Below are positions 34,419 to 43,202 of a stretch of DNA of 64,000 nucleotides, one piece after another. Source of the stretch: JBNRMR01 sp050942895 (GTDB taxonomy: Bacteria; Bacillota; Clostridia; Christensenellales; UBA1750); assembly GCA_050942895.1 (NCBI GenBank), contig JBMNOE010000008.1:35027-99026 (forward strand), written 5' to 3'. Numbering within the stretch: position 1 is the stretch's first letter; each line of letters starts with the position of its first letter. The notes below the pieces were generated by a model, which ran no database searches, was not told the DNA's origin, and saw only the letters and a program-made list of their open reading frames with translations. The translations under genes and the position numbers were made by a program.

Positions 34419-35660
34419 ATGGAATGGATAGGGTTGGATCTAGGCTCAACCTATATTAAGTGCGTACTGATCGCCCCCAATGGATCCCAGAGCGCCCAGA
34501 TGGAGGCCCCGCCAAACACAAGCGCTATTTCAAGCCGCTATGAAGTGGACGCGGCGGCATACTGCGCCGTGGCGGAAAAGCTCCTTAATGAGCATGTTCC
34601 TGCTAACTGCGCCGGTATACTCATCTCCACCCAGATGCACGGCTATGTGCTTTCAGACGAGACGTTCAAGGCCATATCGCCCTATGTTTCCTGGCAGGAC
34701 GATGCGGCAATACCCCATATGGAAAGTTTCAGGAGCAGATATGGTGAAAACGCCTGCAAAAAATCCGGCGTATCCCTCAAGCATAATCTGGCGATGTGCT
34801 CCCTTCTGGCTCGGCTTGAAGAGGGTGAAACCATCCCCGACGGCAGCCTTTTCCATACTCTTGGCGGCTATTTCATCGCCGGTCTTACCGGACGGCACGC
34901 CTGTCATATGACCAACGCTGCGCCTACGGGTCTTGCCGATGTGCGCGAAGGCCAGTGGAACCGGGATCTCCTTCGCGAAACGAAGCTGGATGTCCTGACC
35001 TTCCCCGAAATTTTCAACCAGATCATCCCTGTGGGGCGCTGGCGCGGAATTCCCGTCTACCCGGACCTGGGGGATCAGCAGGTCTGCGCTTATGGCGCGG
35101 AACTGACCGCCTACGAAAGCCTGCACATCAGCATCGGCACCGCCGGGCTGATAGGCGCTCTTTCCGGCAGTTGGAGGGAGGGGCCATGGGAGAACCGGCC
35201 TTGGCTGACAGATGGCCTCTACCTGCGGTCCGTCTCGGCCCTGCCGGGAGGGAGAGATTACGCCGCCCTGCACGGCTTTCTGGAAAGACTGATCAGCGCC
35301 GCGTCCGGCAGAAAGATCGACCCGGGCTTAATTTGGGAATGGATGTCACAGATCCCCGTGAGCGATGAGGGGGTTAATCCGGCAAGTTCAGGAAATTTTG
35401 ACTTCCGCAGCCACTCGCCGGAGCAGGCGGTTCTGGGCGTATATGAGCAGATGGCTATAAAGTATAAGTCCGCCGCGGAAAAGCTGGAGCTGCCCATAAG
35501 CCGCATAGCATTTTCGGGGGGTGCGGCCGCAAAAAGCGATGCCCTGCGTAAAATGATCGCCCGGCAGTTTTCCGGAACCTGCGATCAAAATACATATCCG
35601 ATAGACCGGGGGTTGCGCCGCCTATGCAAAGATTTGGAAACTGGAGGAACCAAGAAATGA
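34419..35660 (+). CDS. FGGY-family carbohydrate kinase
   Basis: A 413-residue sugar kinase. The first phosphate motif G-L-D-L-G-S-T-Y-I-K is at the N-terminus; S-T-Q-M-H-G near residue 70 contacts substrate; the second phosphate motif is S-I-G-T-A-G near 236; the adenosine motif F-S-G-G-A-A-A-K is near 366. It is shorter than typical FGGY kinases (about 480-520 residues). The substrate is unknown; rhamnulose, a heptulose or another ketose is possible. TAGGAG precedes the ATG. Its stop overlaps the next start by 4 bases, so product and aldolase substrate may be linked. Confidence 0.85.
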   Translation: MEWIGLDLGSTYIKCVLIAPNGSQSAQMEAPPNTSAISSRYEVDAAAYCAVAEKLLNEHVPANCAGILISTQMHGYVLSDETFKAISPYVSWQDDAAIPHMESFRSRYGENACKKSGVSLKHNLAMCSLLARLEEGETIPDGSLFHTLGGYFIAGLTGRHACHMTNAAPTGLADVREGQWNRDLLRETKLDVLTFPEIFNQIIPVGRWRGIPVYPDLGDQQVCAYGAELTAYESLHISIGTAGLIGALSGSWREGPWENRPWLTDGLYLRSVSALPGGRDYAALHGFLERLISAASGRKIDPGLIWEWMSQIPVSDEGVNPASSGNFDFRSHSPEQAVLGVYEQMAIKYKSAAEKLELPISRIAFSGGAAAKSDALRKMIARQFSGTCDQNTYPIDRGLRRLCKDLETGGTKK

Positions 35661-36442
35661 ATCTGAAGAACAGACTGAAGGACGGACAGTCCGCCGTGGG
35701 GCTGATGCTCTCGGAGATATACACGCCCAATATTACGCGGCTGCTGGGTGGAATCGGCTTTGATTTTCTGATTTTGGACTGCGAACACGGATATTTTGAC
35801 CTGACGCAGGTGGCTAACCTTGTGGCAGTGGCAAAGGGCTGCCATCTGCCGATCATCGTCAGAGCACCCCAAGAGGCTTCGGGCAATGTGGGCAAATATC
35901 TGGATCTGGGCGCCGCCGGCATATTGCTGGCCAATGTGACCTGCGCAGAGCAGGCACGCCGGCATGTGGCACAGTGCCTTTACGCCCCCCAGGGAAACCG
36001 CGGCGTTTCCACCTTCCGCGCCCACACCGGCTATAAAAACGGCGAGGTGACCGATATGCTAAGGCAAGCGAACAAGAGCAATATCGTCGTCGTGCAGGTG
36101 GAGTCTCCAGAAGCAATAACCGCTGTGGAGGATATCTTGGCGGTAGAGGGTCTGGATGGCGTCCTGGTCGGCCCCAACGACCTGACACAGCAGATGGGAA
36201 TATTGGGCCAATACGAGCATCCCGATGTGCAGGAGGCGATAAGACGCGTCGCCGTGGCTGCGGCCGCCTGTGGAAAATGGAGCGGCATCATCACCGGGAA
36301 CGAAAAGCTTGCGCGGTATTGCCACAGCCTTGGCATGAGCTTTTTCAGCGTCGGAAGTGAGCTTTCCCTTCTTGCTAAAAGTGCCGGAAAGCTGCTGGAT
36401 GACGTTTCAGCCATCTTTGGAAAAAAAGATGACGGGCGCTAA
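35657..36442 (+). CDS. HpcH/HpaI-family aldolase
   Basis: A 261-residue class II aldolase of the HpaI/RhmA type, which cleaves 2-keto-3-deoxy sugar acids to pyruvate and an aldehyde. D-C-E-H-G near residue 42 carries the catalytic His, I-V-R-A-P the substrate-binding Arg, and the metal ligands lie in V-Q-V-E-S-P and V-G-P-N-D-L-T. The start at 35657 (after GGAGG) overlaps the kinase stop in an ATGA, so the pair is translationally coupled. 2-keto-3-deoxy-L-rhamnonate would be a reasonable substrate beside a rhamnosidase, but no rhamnose dehydrogenase or dehydratase is in the window. Confidence 0.85.
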   Translation: MNLKNRLKDGQSAVGLMLSEIYTPNITRLLGGIGFDFLILDCEHGYFDLTQVANLVAVAKGCHLPIIVRAPQEASGNVGKYLDLGAAGILLANVTCAEQARRHVAQCLYAPQGNRGVSTFRAHTGYKNGEVTDMLRQANKSNIVVVQVESPEAITAVEDILAVEGLDGVLVGPNDLTQQMGILGQYEHPDVQEAIRRVAVAAAACGKWSGIITGNEKLARYCHSLGMSFFSVGSELSLLAKSAGKLLDDVSAIFGKKDDGR

Positions 36443-36467
36443 TACTCAAACAGGGAGAGTGACAGAA

Positions 36468-37403
36468 TTGACGAAAAAAACAAACGCGGGTTTGTTGGCG
36501 CGCTTTGGCAGAAACATATTGGATAACCCTTCCCTTTACCTGCTAACCCTTCTACCGCTGGCATACTTGATCATCTTCAAGTATGTGCCCCTGTACGGCG
36601 TGCAGATTGCCTTTCGAGATTATAACCCAGCCCGTTCCATGGCTAACAGCCCCTGGGTCGGTCTCAGGCACTTCAGCCGGTTTTTCTCCTACTACCGCTT
36701 CTGGGAGATCATGAAGAACACGATTGTGATCAACTTTTACGGACTGCTGGTTTTCCCTTTGCCCATCGTATTTGCCATGCTGCTGAACTATTCTCCCATC
36801 AAGAGCTTCAAAAAAACATTGCAGATGGTCAGCTACGCCCCCCATTTCATTTCAACGGTTCTGATGGTGGGCATGATCCTCCAGTTCTTCGACAGGCGGC
36901 TGGGAGTCATCAACCTGCTGATACAGCTTTTGGGGTTTAGCCCGGTCAGCTTCCTGAGCAACCCTAAGTATTTTATCCACATCTATGTCTGGACAGGGGT
37001 ATGGCAGGGCATCGGCTACAGCTCCATCATCTACATTGCAGCCCTGTCAGGCGTTTCACCGGAGCTGCACGAGGCGGCCATTGTCGACGGAGCCAGCATT
37101 ATGCGCCGGATCATCCACATCGACATCCCCAGCATAACGCCCACCATTTCACTTCTGCTGATACTGAACCTTGGCTCCATCATGAACCTTGGGTACGAAA
37201 AGATTCTTTTGATGCAGAACAATTTGAACATAACCGTGTCGGAGGTCATCAGCACTTATGTGTACAAGCAGGGAATAGCAAGCGCCGTGCCCCAATACTC
37301 CTACGCCACGGCCATCAACCTGTTTGTTTCGCTGATAAACATCATATTTCTGCTGACGGCAAACAAGATCGTCGCAAAGCTGACCGATACGGGACTGTGG
37401 TAA
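36468..37403 (+). CDS. ABC transporter permease, LplB type (rhamnosidase locus)
   Basis: A 311-residue permease with V-P-L-Y-G-V-Q-I-A-F-R-D-Y after the first membrane segment and the EAA loop H-E-A-A-I-V-D-G-A. The start is uncertain: TTG at 36468 has AGGGAG ten bases upstream, while the in-frame ATG at 36429 lies inside the aldolase gene with a poor ribosome site. TTG is used in another LplB copy here, so it is preferred. It ends T-D-T-G-L-W. Confidence 0.87.
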   Translation: MTKKTNAGLLARFGRNILDNPSLYLLTLLPLAYLIIFKYVPLYGVQIAFRDYNPARSMANSPWVGLRHFSRFFSYYRFWEIMKNTIVINFYGLLVFPLPIVFAMLLNYSPIKSFKKTLQMVSYAPHFISTVLMVGMILQFFDRRLGVINLLIQLLGFSPVSFLSNPKYFIHIYVWTGVWQGIGYSSIIYIAALSGVSPELHEAAIVDGASIMRRIIHIDIPSITPTISLLLILNLGSIMNLGYEKILLMQNNLNITVSEVISTYVYKQGIASAVPQYSYATAINLFVSLINIIFLLTANKIVAKLTDTGLW

Positions 37404-37415
37404 GGAGGCGGTGAA

Positions 37416-38315
37416 GTGAATATCAAAAAGAAGCTTTCAATCAACAAATACAGCTTGTCAGACCGCGTTTTTCTTGCAGTGAACACACTGATACTCTTTG
37501 CCATGTTCATCATCTTCATCTATCCCCTGCTATTCGTTTTGTCGGCATCGTTTTCATCGGGTATCTCGGTCATGAATCTTTCACTGCTCCCCGCCAGGCC
37601 CAGCCTTGCCGGATATAAGGCTGTGTTCAACTACAAGGATATCTGGACCGGCTATTACAACTCGCTCATATACATGGCTGTGGGAACGCTCGTCTCCCTT
37701 TTGGTCACCATATGCTGCGCCTATCCCCTTTCACGCAAGGACTTCATGGGGCGCGCTATCCTCCTGCCCCTGTGTGTAATTACGATGTACATAAGCGGCG
37801 GACTGATCCCCACATACATGACGGTGCGCCAATTGGGCCTGACGGATACCATGTGGGCGGTGATACTCCCCGGGGCGATGTCCGTCTACAATATGATCGT
37901 CATGCGGACCTTCTTCCAAACGCAAATACCCGAGGAGCTTCGGGAATCGGCGCAGCTGGACGGCTGCAACAACATGCAGTTTTTATTGCGCATCGCGCTG
38001 CCCCTTTCGGGGTCTATCCTCGCTGTTATCGGCCTGTTCTACGCAGTGGGCTACTGGAACTCCTACTTTGGGCCGATGATCTACCTGTCCAGCCGCTCCA
38101 AGTTCCCCTTGACCATAATCCTGCGGGAAATACTGATCACCAACACCGCCTCGATTGAAATTATCGATATCGAGGAAATGATGGCCCTGGAGGAGCGCCA
38201 AAACCTGATGAAGTATGCTGTCATGGTCGTTGCAGCGCTGCCGGTAATGATACTCTATCCGTTTGTACAAAAACATTTTGTAAAAGGGGTGATGATAGGC
38301 GCACTTAAAGGTTAG
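37416..38315 (+). CDS. ABC transporter permease, YtcP type (rhamnosidase locus)
   Basis: A 299-residue permease with six membrane segments, I-S-G-G-L-I-P-T-Y, the EAA loop L-R-E-S-A-Q-L-D-G-C and the family ending Q-K-H-F-V-K-G-V-M-I-G-A-L-K-G. The start is GTG, eight bases after AAGGAGG. It lies 12 bases after its LplB partner. Confidence 0.88.
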   Translation: MNIKKKLSINKYSLSDRVFLAVNTLILFAMFIIFIYPLLFVLSASFSSGISVMNLSLLPARPSLAGYKAVFNYKDIWTGYYNSLIYMAVGTLVSLLVTICCAYPLSRKDFMGRAILLPLCVITMYISGGLIPTYMTVRQLGLTDTMWAVILPGAMSVYNMIVMRTFFQTQIPEELRESAQLDGCNNMQFLLRIALPLSGSILAVIGLFYAVGYWNSYFGPMIYLSSRSKFPLTIILREILITNTASIEIIDIEEMMALEERQNLMKYAVMVVAALPVMILYPFVQKHFVKGVMIGALKG

Positions 38316-38414
38316 CTTTTGACTTTTTGGCCTAACACGTTCATGGCGCCGGAGTAATTCAGCCGGCTGCCTGCAAATGAAAAAACACTTATATTAGATA
38401 ATTGGAGGTAAGAA

Positions 38415-40121
38415 ATGGATAAGCACATCAAACACAGAAAACTACTATGCCTGCTTTTGGCCATCGCCCTGATGATAATCGCAGTAGCCTGCACCCCGCA
38501 GAGCCCCGACCCCGGCAATGCATCTGCCACGCCCGGCGGCACATCGCAGGCCACGGCCGCACCGGCTGCGCAAACCCCGGCTGCGTCTGAAAGCGGCGGA
38601 ATTGCGATTTCCGGCCCCAACGAATTCCCCATCGTCACAGAGCCGCTGACGCTCAAGGTCTGGGCACTGCAACGCGTCCAGTTGGACGACCCTCTCACAA
38701 ACACCATGACAATAGAATACGAGAGGAAAACCGGCGTGACGCTGGATTGGACTGTCGTCTCCGGCGAGGCGGCCAACGCCCAGCTAAGCCTGAACGTGGC
38801 CAGCGGCGAGCATCCCGACATGTACCTGCGCTCCTTCACCGCGGAACAGGTGCAGATGATGGCCGAGGCCAACGCGCTGCGTCCCCTGGGCGATCTTATC
38901 GAGGAGCACGGCGTGAATCTCAAGCAAGTCTTTGCCGAGCACCCTGAATTCAAGGACCTGATCACCGCCAACGATGGCAATATCTACACATTGTTTGAAA
39001 CGGATATAGGCGTTCACATGATCAACCAGCAGAAGATGTTCGCCTTCAGGCCCTGGCTGGAAGCCTTGGGAGGCAAGGCGCCCCAGACCACGGCGGAGTT
39101 CAAGGATTATCTTATCGCCATACGCGACGGCGACCTGAACAACAACGGGCGCAACGACGAGATACCCTTTATTTCCGACAACACCGGCACCGGCGACCCG
39201 GTATTCTTCATAATGAACAGCTTCGAGCCCACCACCCGCAATTTCTATAAGATATCAGACGACGGTGAAATCATATTTGCCGCGGACAAGGACGGCTGGC
39301 GCGAGGGCCTGCGCTACATGAACGAACTCTATGAGGAGCAGCTCTTTTACGCGGAGGAAACATACACCCAGGGCGGGGACGCTCTGAAGGCGCTGGTCAA
39401 CATAGACCCCGAGGGAGATTTCCTCGTCGGCGCCATATCGCATTTCTGGCAGGGCAATTATGTGGACATCTCTGTGCTGAACTGGACCGACTTCGCCCCC
39501 ATTCCCCCGCTGGAAGGCCCCGACGGCACCCGTGAGGTTCCCGCCTCCGGCCCTGTGTTCCGGCTGGTTTCCGCAATAACCACCAATTGCCAATACCCTG
39601 AGGTGGCCATAAAGTGGCTGGATTTCTGGGCCGGCGATGAAGGCGCTTTTGCCAACAACTACGGCTTTATCGAGGGCCACGGATATGAATGGACGGATGA
39701 ACCCTCCTATGCGGGCGAGCCCCGGTCCATACGGACTATCGCCCAGGAGAATATCCGTTGGGGCGCCAGCATGGTGCCGAAGAACGATAAGTTCGCTGAA
39801 ATCAGGTATGTGGTTACAGACGTCGTGGAGGACAGGCACAAGGTGGCCAACATCCACGTTCTGAACGAGGCGGCCGCCGAGTACGAGCCCTATTATGTGC
39901 CCCACAACGTGCCGCAGATCAGTTGGAGCACAGCCGAAGTCCTCACCGCCATGACGGAGCAGCGCACGCTGATCAACGATTATGTCAAGCAGGCGTACAC
40001 TGAGTTCATACTGGGCATACGTGATCTTGACAAAGATTGGGACCGGTATCTGGCCGACCTTAGCTCCATGGGCCTTGAAAACTATCTTGAGCTGCTGAAA
40101 ACGCATCACGGCCTTGACTGA
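38415..40121 (+). CDS. Extracellular solute-binding lipoprotein (rhamnosidase locus)
   Basis: A 568-residue lipoprotein with a signal of about 25 residues and lipobox A-V-A-C (Cys26), then an Ala/Pro/Thr-rich linker. A calcium-loop-like motif D-L-N-N-N-G-R-N-D-E lies near residue 241. The ligand is probably a rhamnose-containing oligosaccharide because the next gene is a GH78 rhamnosidase. TTGGAGG precedes the ATG. A strong hairpin follows the stop. Confidence 0.88.
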   Translation: MDKHIKHRKLLCLLLAIALMIIAVACTPQSPDPGNASATPGGTSQATAAPAAQTPAASESGGIAISGPNEFPIVTEPLTLKVWALQRVQLDDPLTNTMTIEYERKTGVTLDWTVVSGEAANAQLSLNVASGEHPDMYLRSFTAEQVQMMAEANALRPLGDLIEEHGVNLKQVFAEHPEFKDLITANDGNIYTLFETDIGVHMINQQKMFAFRPWLEALGGKAPQTTAEFKDYLIAIRDGDLNNNGRNDEIPFISDNTGTGDPVFFIMNSFEPTTRNFYKISDDGEIIFAADKDGWREGLRYMNELYEEQLFYAEETYTQGGDALKALVNIDPEGDFLVGAISHFWQGNYVDISVLNWTDFAPIPPLEGPDGTREVPASGPVFRLVSAITTNCQYPEVAIKWLDFWAGDEGAFANNYGFIEGHGYEWTDEPSYAGEPRSIRTIAQENIRWGASMVPKNDKFAEIRYVVTDVVEDRHKVANIHVLNEAAAEYEPYYVPHNVPQISWSTAEVLTAMTEQRTLINDYVKQAYTEFILGIRDLDKDWDRYLADLSSMGLENYLELLKTHHGLD

Positions 40122-40158
40122 TATCCGATTGCTTTAAAGACTAAATAACAAACCGAGC

Positions 40159-40193
40159 GCCCTGGCCCGCGGCAAAACGCCGTGGGTCAGGGC
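40159..40193 (+). other. Intercistronic hairpin after the binding-protein gene
   Basis: GCCCTGGCCCGCGGC (40159-40173) and GCCGTGGGTCAGGGC (40179-40193) form a 15-bp stem with two G-U pairs and a 5-base loop, without a T tract, eight bases before the ribosome site of the rhamnosidase gene. Confidence 0.7.
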
Positions 40194-40211
40194 TGCATAC
40201 AAGGAGCTGGA

Positions 40212-43025
40212 ATGATGGTTATTGCAAGAATGAAGACCAACGGAATCGAAAGCCCACTGGGATTTTGCTTAGACGAAGCGCCGTGCCTGTCCTGGGTGAC
40301 GCAGGTTTCGGACAAGTCACAGGGCATAAGGCAGGAAGCGGCGCGGGTTGAAGTGAGCCAGGACGCGCAGTTTAGCAGCCTTTTGCATGATTCCGGCAGG
40401 CGAAAGGACATCAGCAGCCTTTGCTACCCCCTAAGCGGTGTGGCGCTCAGGCCCCGAACCCGCTATTTTTGGCGCGTTACCGTGTGGACGGACAAGGGCG
40501 AAAGCCTTCGCAGCCGGACAGCCTGGTTTGAAACTGCCAAGCTGGACGAACCCTGGACAGCGCGCTGGATAACCCCCGCCGAGGAGATTTCCGGGCTGCC
40601 GCTGCTGTTCTCGTCGGCCCGGGTGCAAAAGCCGGTTGCGTCTGCAAGGGCTTATGTCTGCGGGCTGGGGCTTTATGAGCTTCGCATAAACGGCAGGAAG
40701 GTTTCAGACGACTGCCTGACGCCCGGCCTTACCGCCTACGATAAATGGATCGCCTACCAATGCTATGATGTGACGGGCCATCTTTCCCCCGGCGCAAACA
40801 GCCTGGAATGCGAGCTGGGCGAGGGCTGGTACAAGGGGCGCTACGGCCTGGGCAGGCGCGACCCGTACCGCTACGGCGACAGCCTTGCCTTCATCTGCGA
40901 GATTCACATCACATACGAGGATGGAAGCAAGGACTGCATCGCTACCCATCCCTCCGCCTGGCAAGCGCGCTCTTCCCCCATCATTAGCTCCAGCATCTAC
41001 GACGGCGAAACCCGCGATGACAGCGCCGGTGCCGGCGATATCTATTCGGTCTGCAAAGCCGAAGAATCAGAACAGCTCACCGCCAGGCTAAAACCCCGGC
41101 TTTGCCAGCCCATTCGCATAAAAAAGAGAATCCGCCCGGTGGAAATTATCCGCACTCCCGCCGGCGAAAGAGTGCTGGACATGGGCCAGAACATGGTGGG
41201 CTGGCTGGCGTTTGAAAACAAAGCTCCCAGAGGCGAAAGCGTCCACCTTCAGTTTGGCGAGGTACTGCAAAACGGCAACTTCTACAGAGATAACCTGCGC
41301 AGCGCCCTTTGTGAATACCGCTACACAAGCGGTGGCAAAGGAGGCGAAGTCCGGCCAAAGTTTACCTTTTATGGCTTTAGATATGTGAAGCTGACAAAAT
41401 GGCCCGAAAATGCGGATCTCAATGATTTCGAGGGCCTTGTCCTCTATTCCGATCTGGAGGAGACCGGCCTTGTCGAGACCGGCAGCCCCCTTGTCAACAG
41501 GCTCTTTAACAATGCCCTTTGGAGCCAGCGGGGCAACTTCCTGGACGTGCCCACAGATTGCCCCCAGCGCGACGAAAGAATGGGCTGGACCGGCGACGCC
41601 CAGATGTTCTTCGGCACCGCCGCATATAATATGGACGTTTACGCCTTCTACAACAAGTATTGCCATGACCTGATGAAGGAACAGGAGGCGCTGGACGGAA
41701 ATGTGCCGATAGTCGTGCCCAAGGCGGGCAGCCCCTTTGCGGGTTCCTGCGCATGGGGCGATGCGGCCACCATCATCCCTTGGGGCCTTTATTGCAGGTA
41801 TGGCAACAAGGGCGCCCTTAAGCGCCATTACCCCGGCATGAAGGCGTGGGTTGATCACATCATCCGCTGGGACGAAGACCGCGGCGGTGATCGGCTGTGG
41901 AAGGGCGACTTCCATTTCGGCGACTGGCTGGCGCTGGATAACGAGGATCCCGTCGCCAATCGTTTCGGCGGCACGGACAAGAGCTACCTTGCCAGCGCCT
42001 TTTACTGTCACTCCGCTCGTCTTACGGCAAAGGCGGCGGCAATTCTGGGCGAAAACGACGATGCGCGATACTACGGCGGTATCTCCGATCAGGTGAAGCA
42101 GGCCATCCACGAGGAGTACTTCTCCCCAAAAGGACGGCTGGCGGTAAACACGCAAACGGCCTATGTGCTGGCCCTGCACATGGATCTGGTCCCAGAAGAA
42201 TGGCGCGAAGGGCTGATGCATGAGCTGCGGCTGAAGCTTCGCGACAGCGACCACCACCTGAGGACAGGCTTCATCGGCACGCCCTACCTTTGCGGCGTAC
42301 TATCAAGGAACGGCGCCAGCGACATCGCCTACAGGCTGTTGGTGCAGGAAGACTTCCCATCCTGGCTCTATCAGGTTAAGATGGGCGCAACCACCATCTG
42401 GGAGCGCTGGAACTCAATCCTCCCCGACGGCTCCATCAGCGACACGGGAATGAACTCGCTGAACCACTACGCCTACGGCGCGATCGTTGAGTGGCTCTAC
42501 AGCGACGCTGCGGGCATTCAGCCCCTGGAGGCATTCCCAGGCTTCAAGCGCTTCCGCCTGGCCCCCAAGCCCAGCTACAGGCTGGGGAAAATGGCCGCAC
42601 AGTTCCATTCCCCGGCGGGAACTATCTGTAGTTCATGGCGCGTCCTTGAAAACGGAGAGCTGGATTTCAGCTTCGACATTCCCTTTGATACCATCGCTGA
42701 GATCACCCTTCCCGACAGCGGCGGCACGCCCTTTGAATCGGTTCGGGAACTGACGCCGGGCAGCCACAGCTTCCGCTATATGCCCTCGCGCCCATATCTG
42801 CCCTGCTTCGATCTGGAAACGCCCGTGAGCGAAATCCTCGCCAACGAAGAAGCCGCGGCGGCGCTGCGCCAATCCCTGCCGGAGCTGACGGGCCTGATCA
42901 TGTTCCCGATAATGGCGGGAAGGAAGAGCCTGAGGGACCTTTCAGCGGAAGGACATGTTTCAATGGAGCAGCTAAACTCCTGCGGGCTGCTTCGGCTTTT
43001 TTCCAGAATATCAAGGGAAAAATAG
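40212..43025 (+). CDS. Alpha-L-rhamnosidase (GH78)
   Basis: A 937-residue GH78 enzyme that releases terminal L-rhamnose by inversion. Domains in order: fibronectin-like N-terminal domain (about 1-120), two beta domains including the rhamnose-binding region (about 120-380), the six-hairpin (alpha/alpha)6 catalytic domain (about 400-740) and a C-terminal beta-sandwich. The signature D-C-P-Q-R-D-E-R-M-G-W-T-G-D-A-Q contains the likely acid Glu455, and G-A-T-T-I-W-E-R-W carries the second catalytic glutamate. No signal peptide is present. AAGGAG lies 5-8 bases before two adjacent ATGs (40212, 40215), either of which may be used. After the normal family end there is an extra C-terminal helical segment of about 70 residues that I do not recognise. 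Confidence 0.9.
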   Translation: MMVIARMKTNGIESPLGFCLDEAPCLSWVTQVSDKSQGIRQEAARVEVSQDAQFSSLLHDSGRRKDISSLCYPLSGVALRPRTRYFWRVTVWTDKGESLRSRTAWFETAKLDEPWTARWITPAEEISGLPLLFSSARVQKPVASARAYVCGLGLYELRINGRKVSDDCLTPGLTAYDKWIAYQCYDVTGHLSPGANSLECELGEGWYKGRYGLGRRDPYRYGDSLAFICEIHITYEDGSKDCIATHPSAWQARSSPIISSSIYDGETRDDSAGAGDIYSVCKAEESEQLTARLKPRLCQPIRIKKRIRPVEIIRTPAGERVLDMGQNMVGWLAFENKAPRGESVHLQFGEVLQNGNFYRDNLRSALCEYRYTSGGKGGEVRPKFTFYGFRYVKLTKWPENADLNDFEGLVLYSDLEETGLVETGSPLVNRLFNNALWSQRGNFLDVPTDCPQRDERMGWTGDAQMFFGTAAYNMDVYAFYNKYCHDLMKEQEALDGNVPIVVPKAGSPFAGSCAWGDAATIIPWGLYCRYGNKGALKRHYPGMKAWVDHIIRWDEDRGGDRLWKGDFHFGDWLALDNEDPVANRFGGTDKSYLASAFYCHSARLTAKAAAILGENDDARYYGGISDQVKQAIHEEYFSPKGRLAVNTQTAYVLALHMDLVPEEWREGLMHELRLKLRDSDHHLRTGFIGTPYLCGVLSRNGASDIAYRLLVQEDFPSWLYQVKMGATTIWERWNSILPDGSISDTGMNSLNHYAYGAIVEWLYSDAAGIQPLEAFPGFKRFRLAPKPSYRLGKMAAQFHSPAGTICSSWRVLENGELDFSFDIPFDTIAEITLPDSGGTPFESVRELTPGSHSFRYMPSRPYLPCFDLETPVSEILANEEAAAALRQSLPELTGLIMFPIMAGRKSLRDLSAEGHVSMEQLNSCGLLRLFSRISREK

Positions 43026-43134
43026 GAAGCCGGCGGCAAGCATCGCATAAAACGCCTGCGGTCGCATTCATACCAGCGCAAATCAAGCGTTCTTTCTGAG
43101 CATCGTATAATCAAATCTAAACGCTGTAGTACAA

Positions 43135-43171
43135 AAACCCCTGGTCGGACTGAATGCCTGGCCAGGGGTTT
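43135..43171. terminator. Bidirectional terminator between GH78 and GH127 genes
   Basis: AAACCCCTGGTC and GGCCAGGGGTTT pair with one G-U pair across a 13-base loop, with A and T runs on the two sides. It separates two convergent genes. Confidence 0.75.
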
Positions 43172-43202
43172 CGTTTAAATCGCTGAAAGAATTAAGGGCG
43201 GG

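Noticed and set aside
39255..40109. 284-codon ORF opposite the third binding-protein gene
   Set aside because: Antisense shadow of a well-supported lipoprotein gene.
41088..42257. 389-codon ORF opposite the GH78 gene
   Set aside because: Antisense to a clear GH78 catalytic domain, with no family features of its own.
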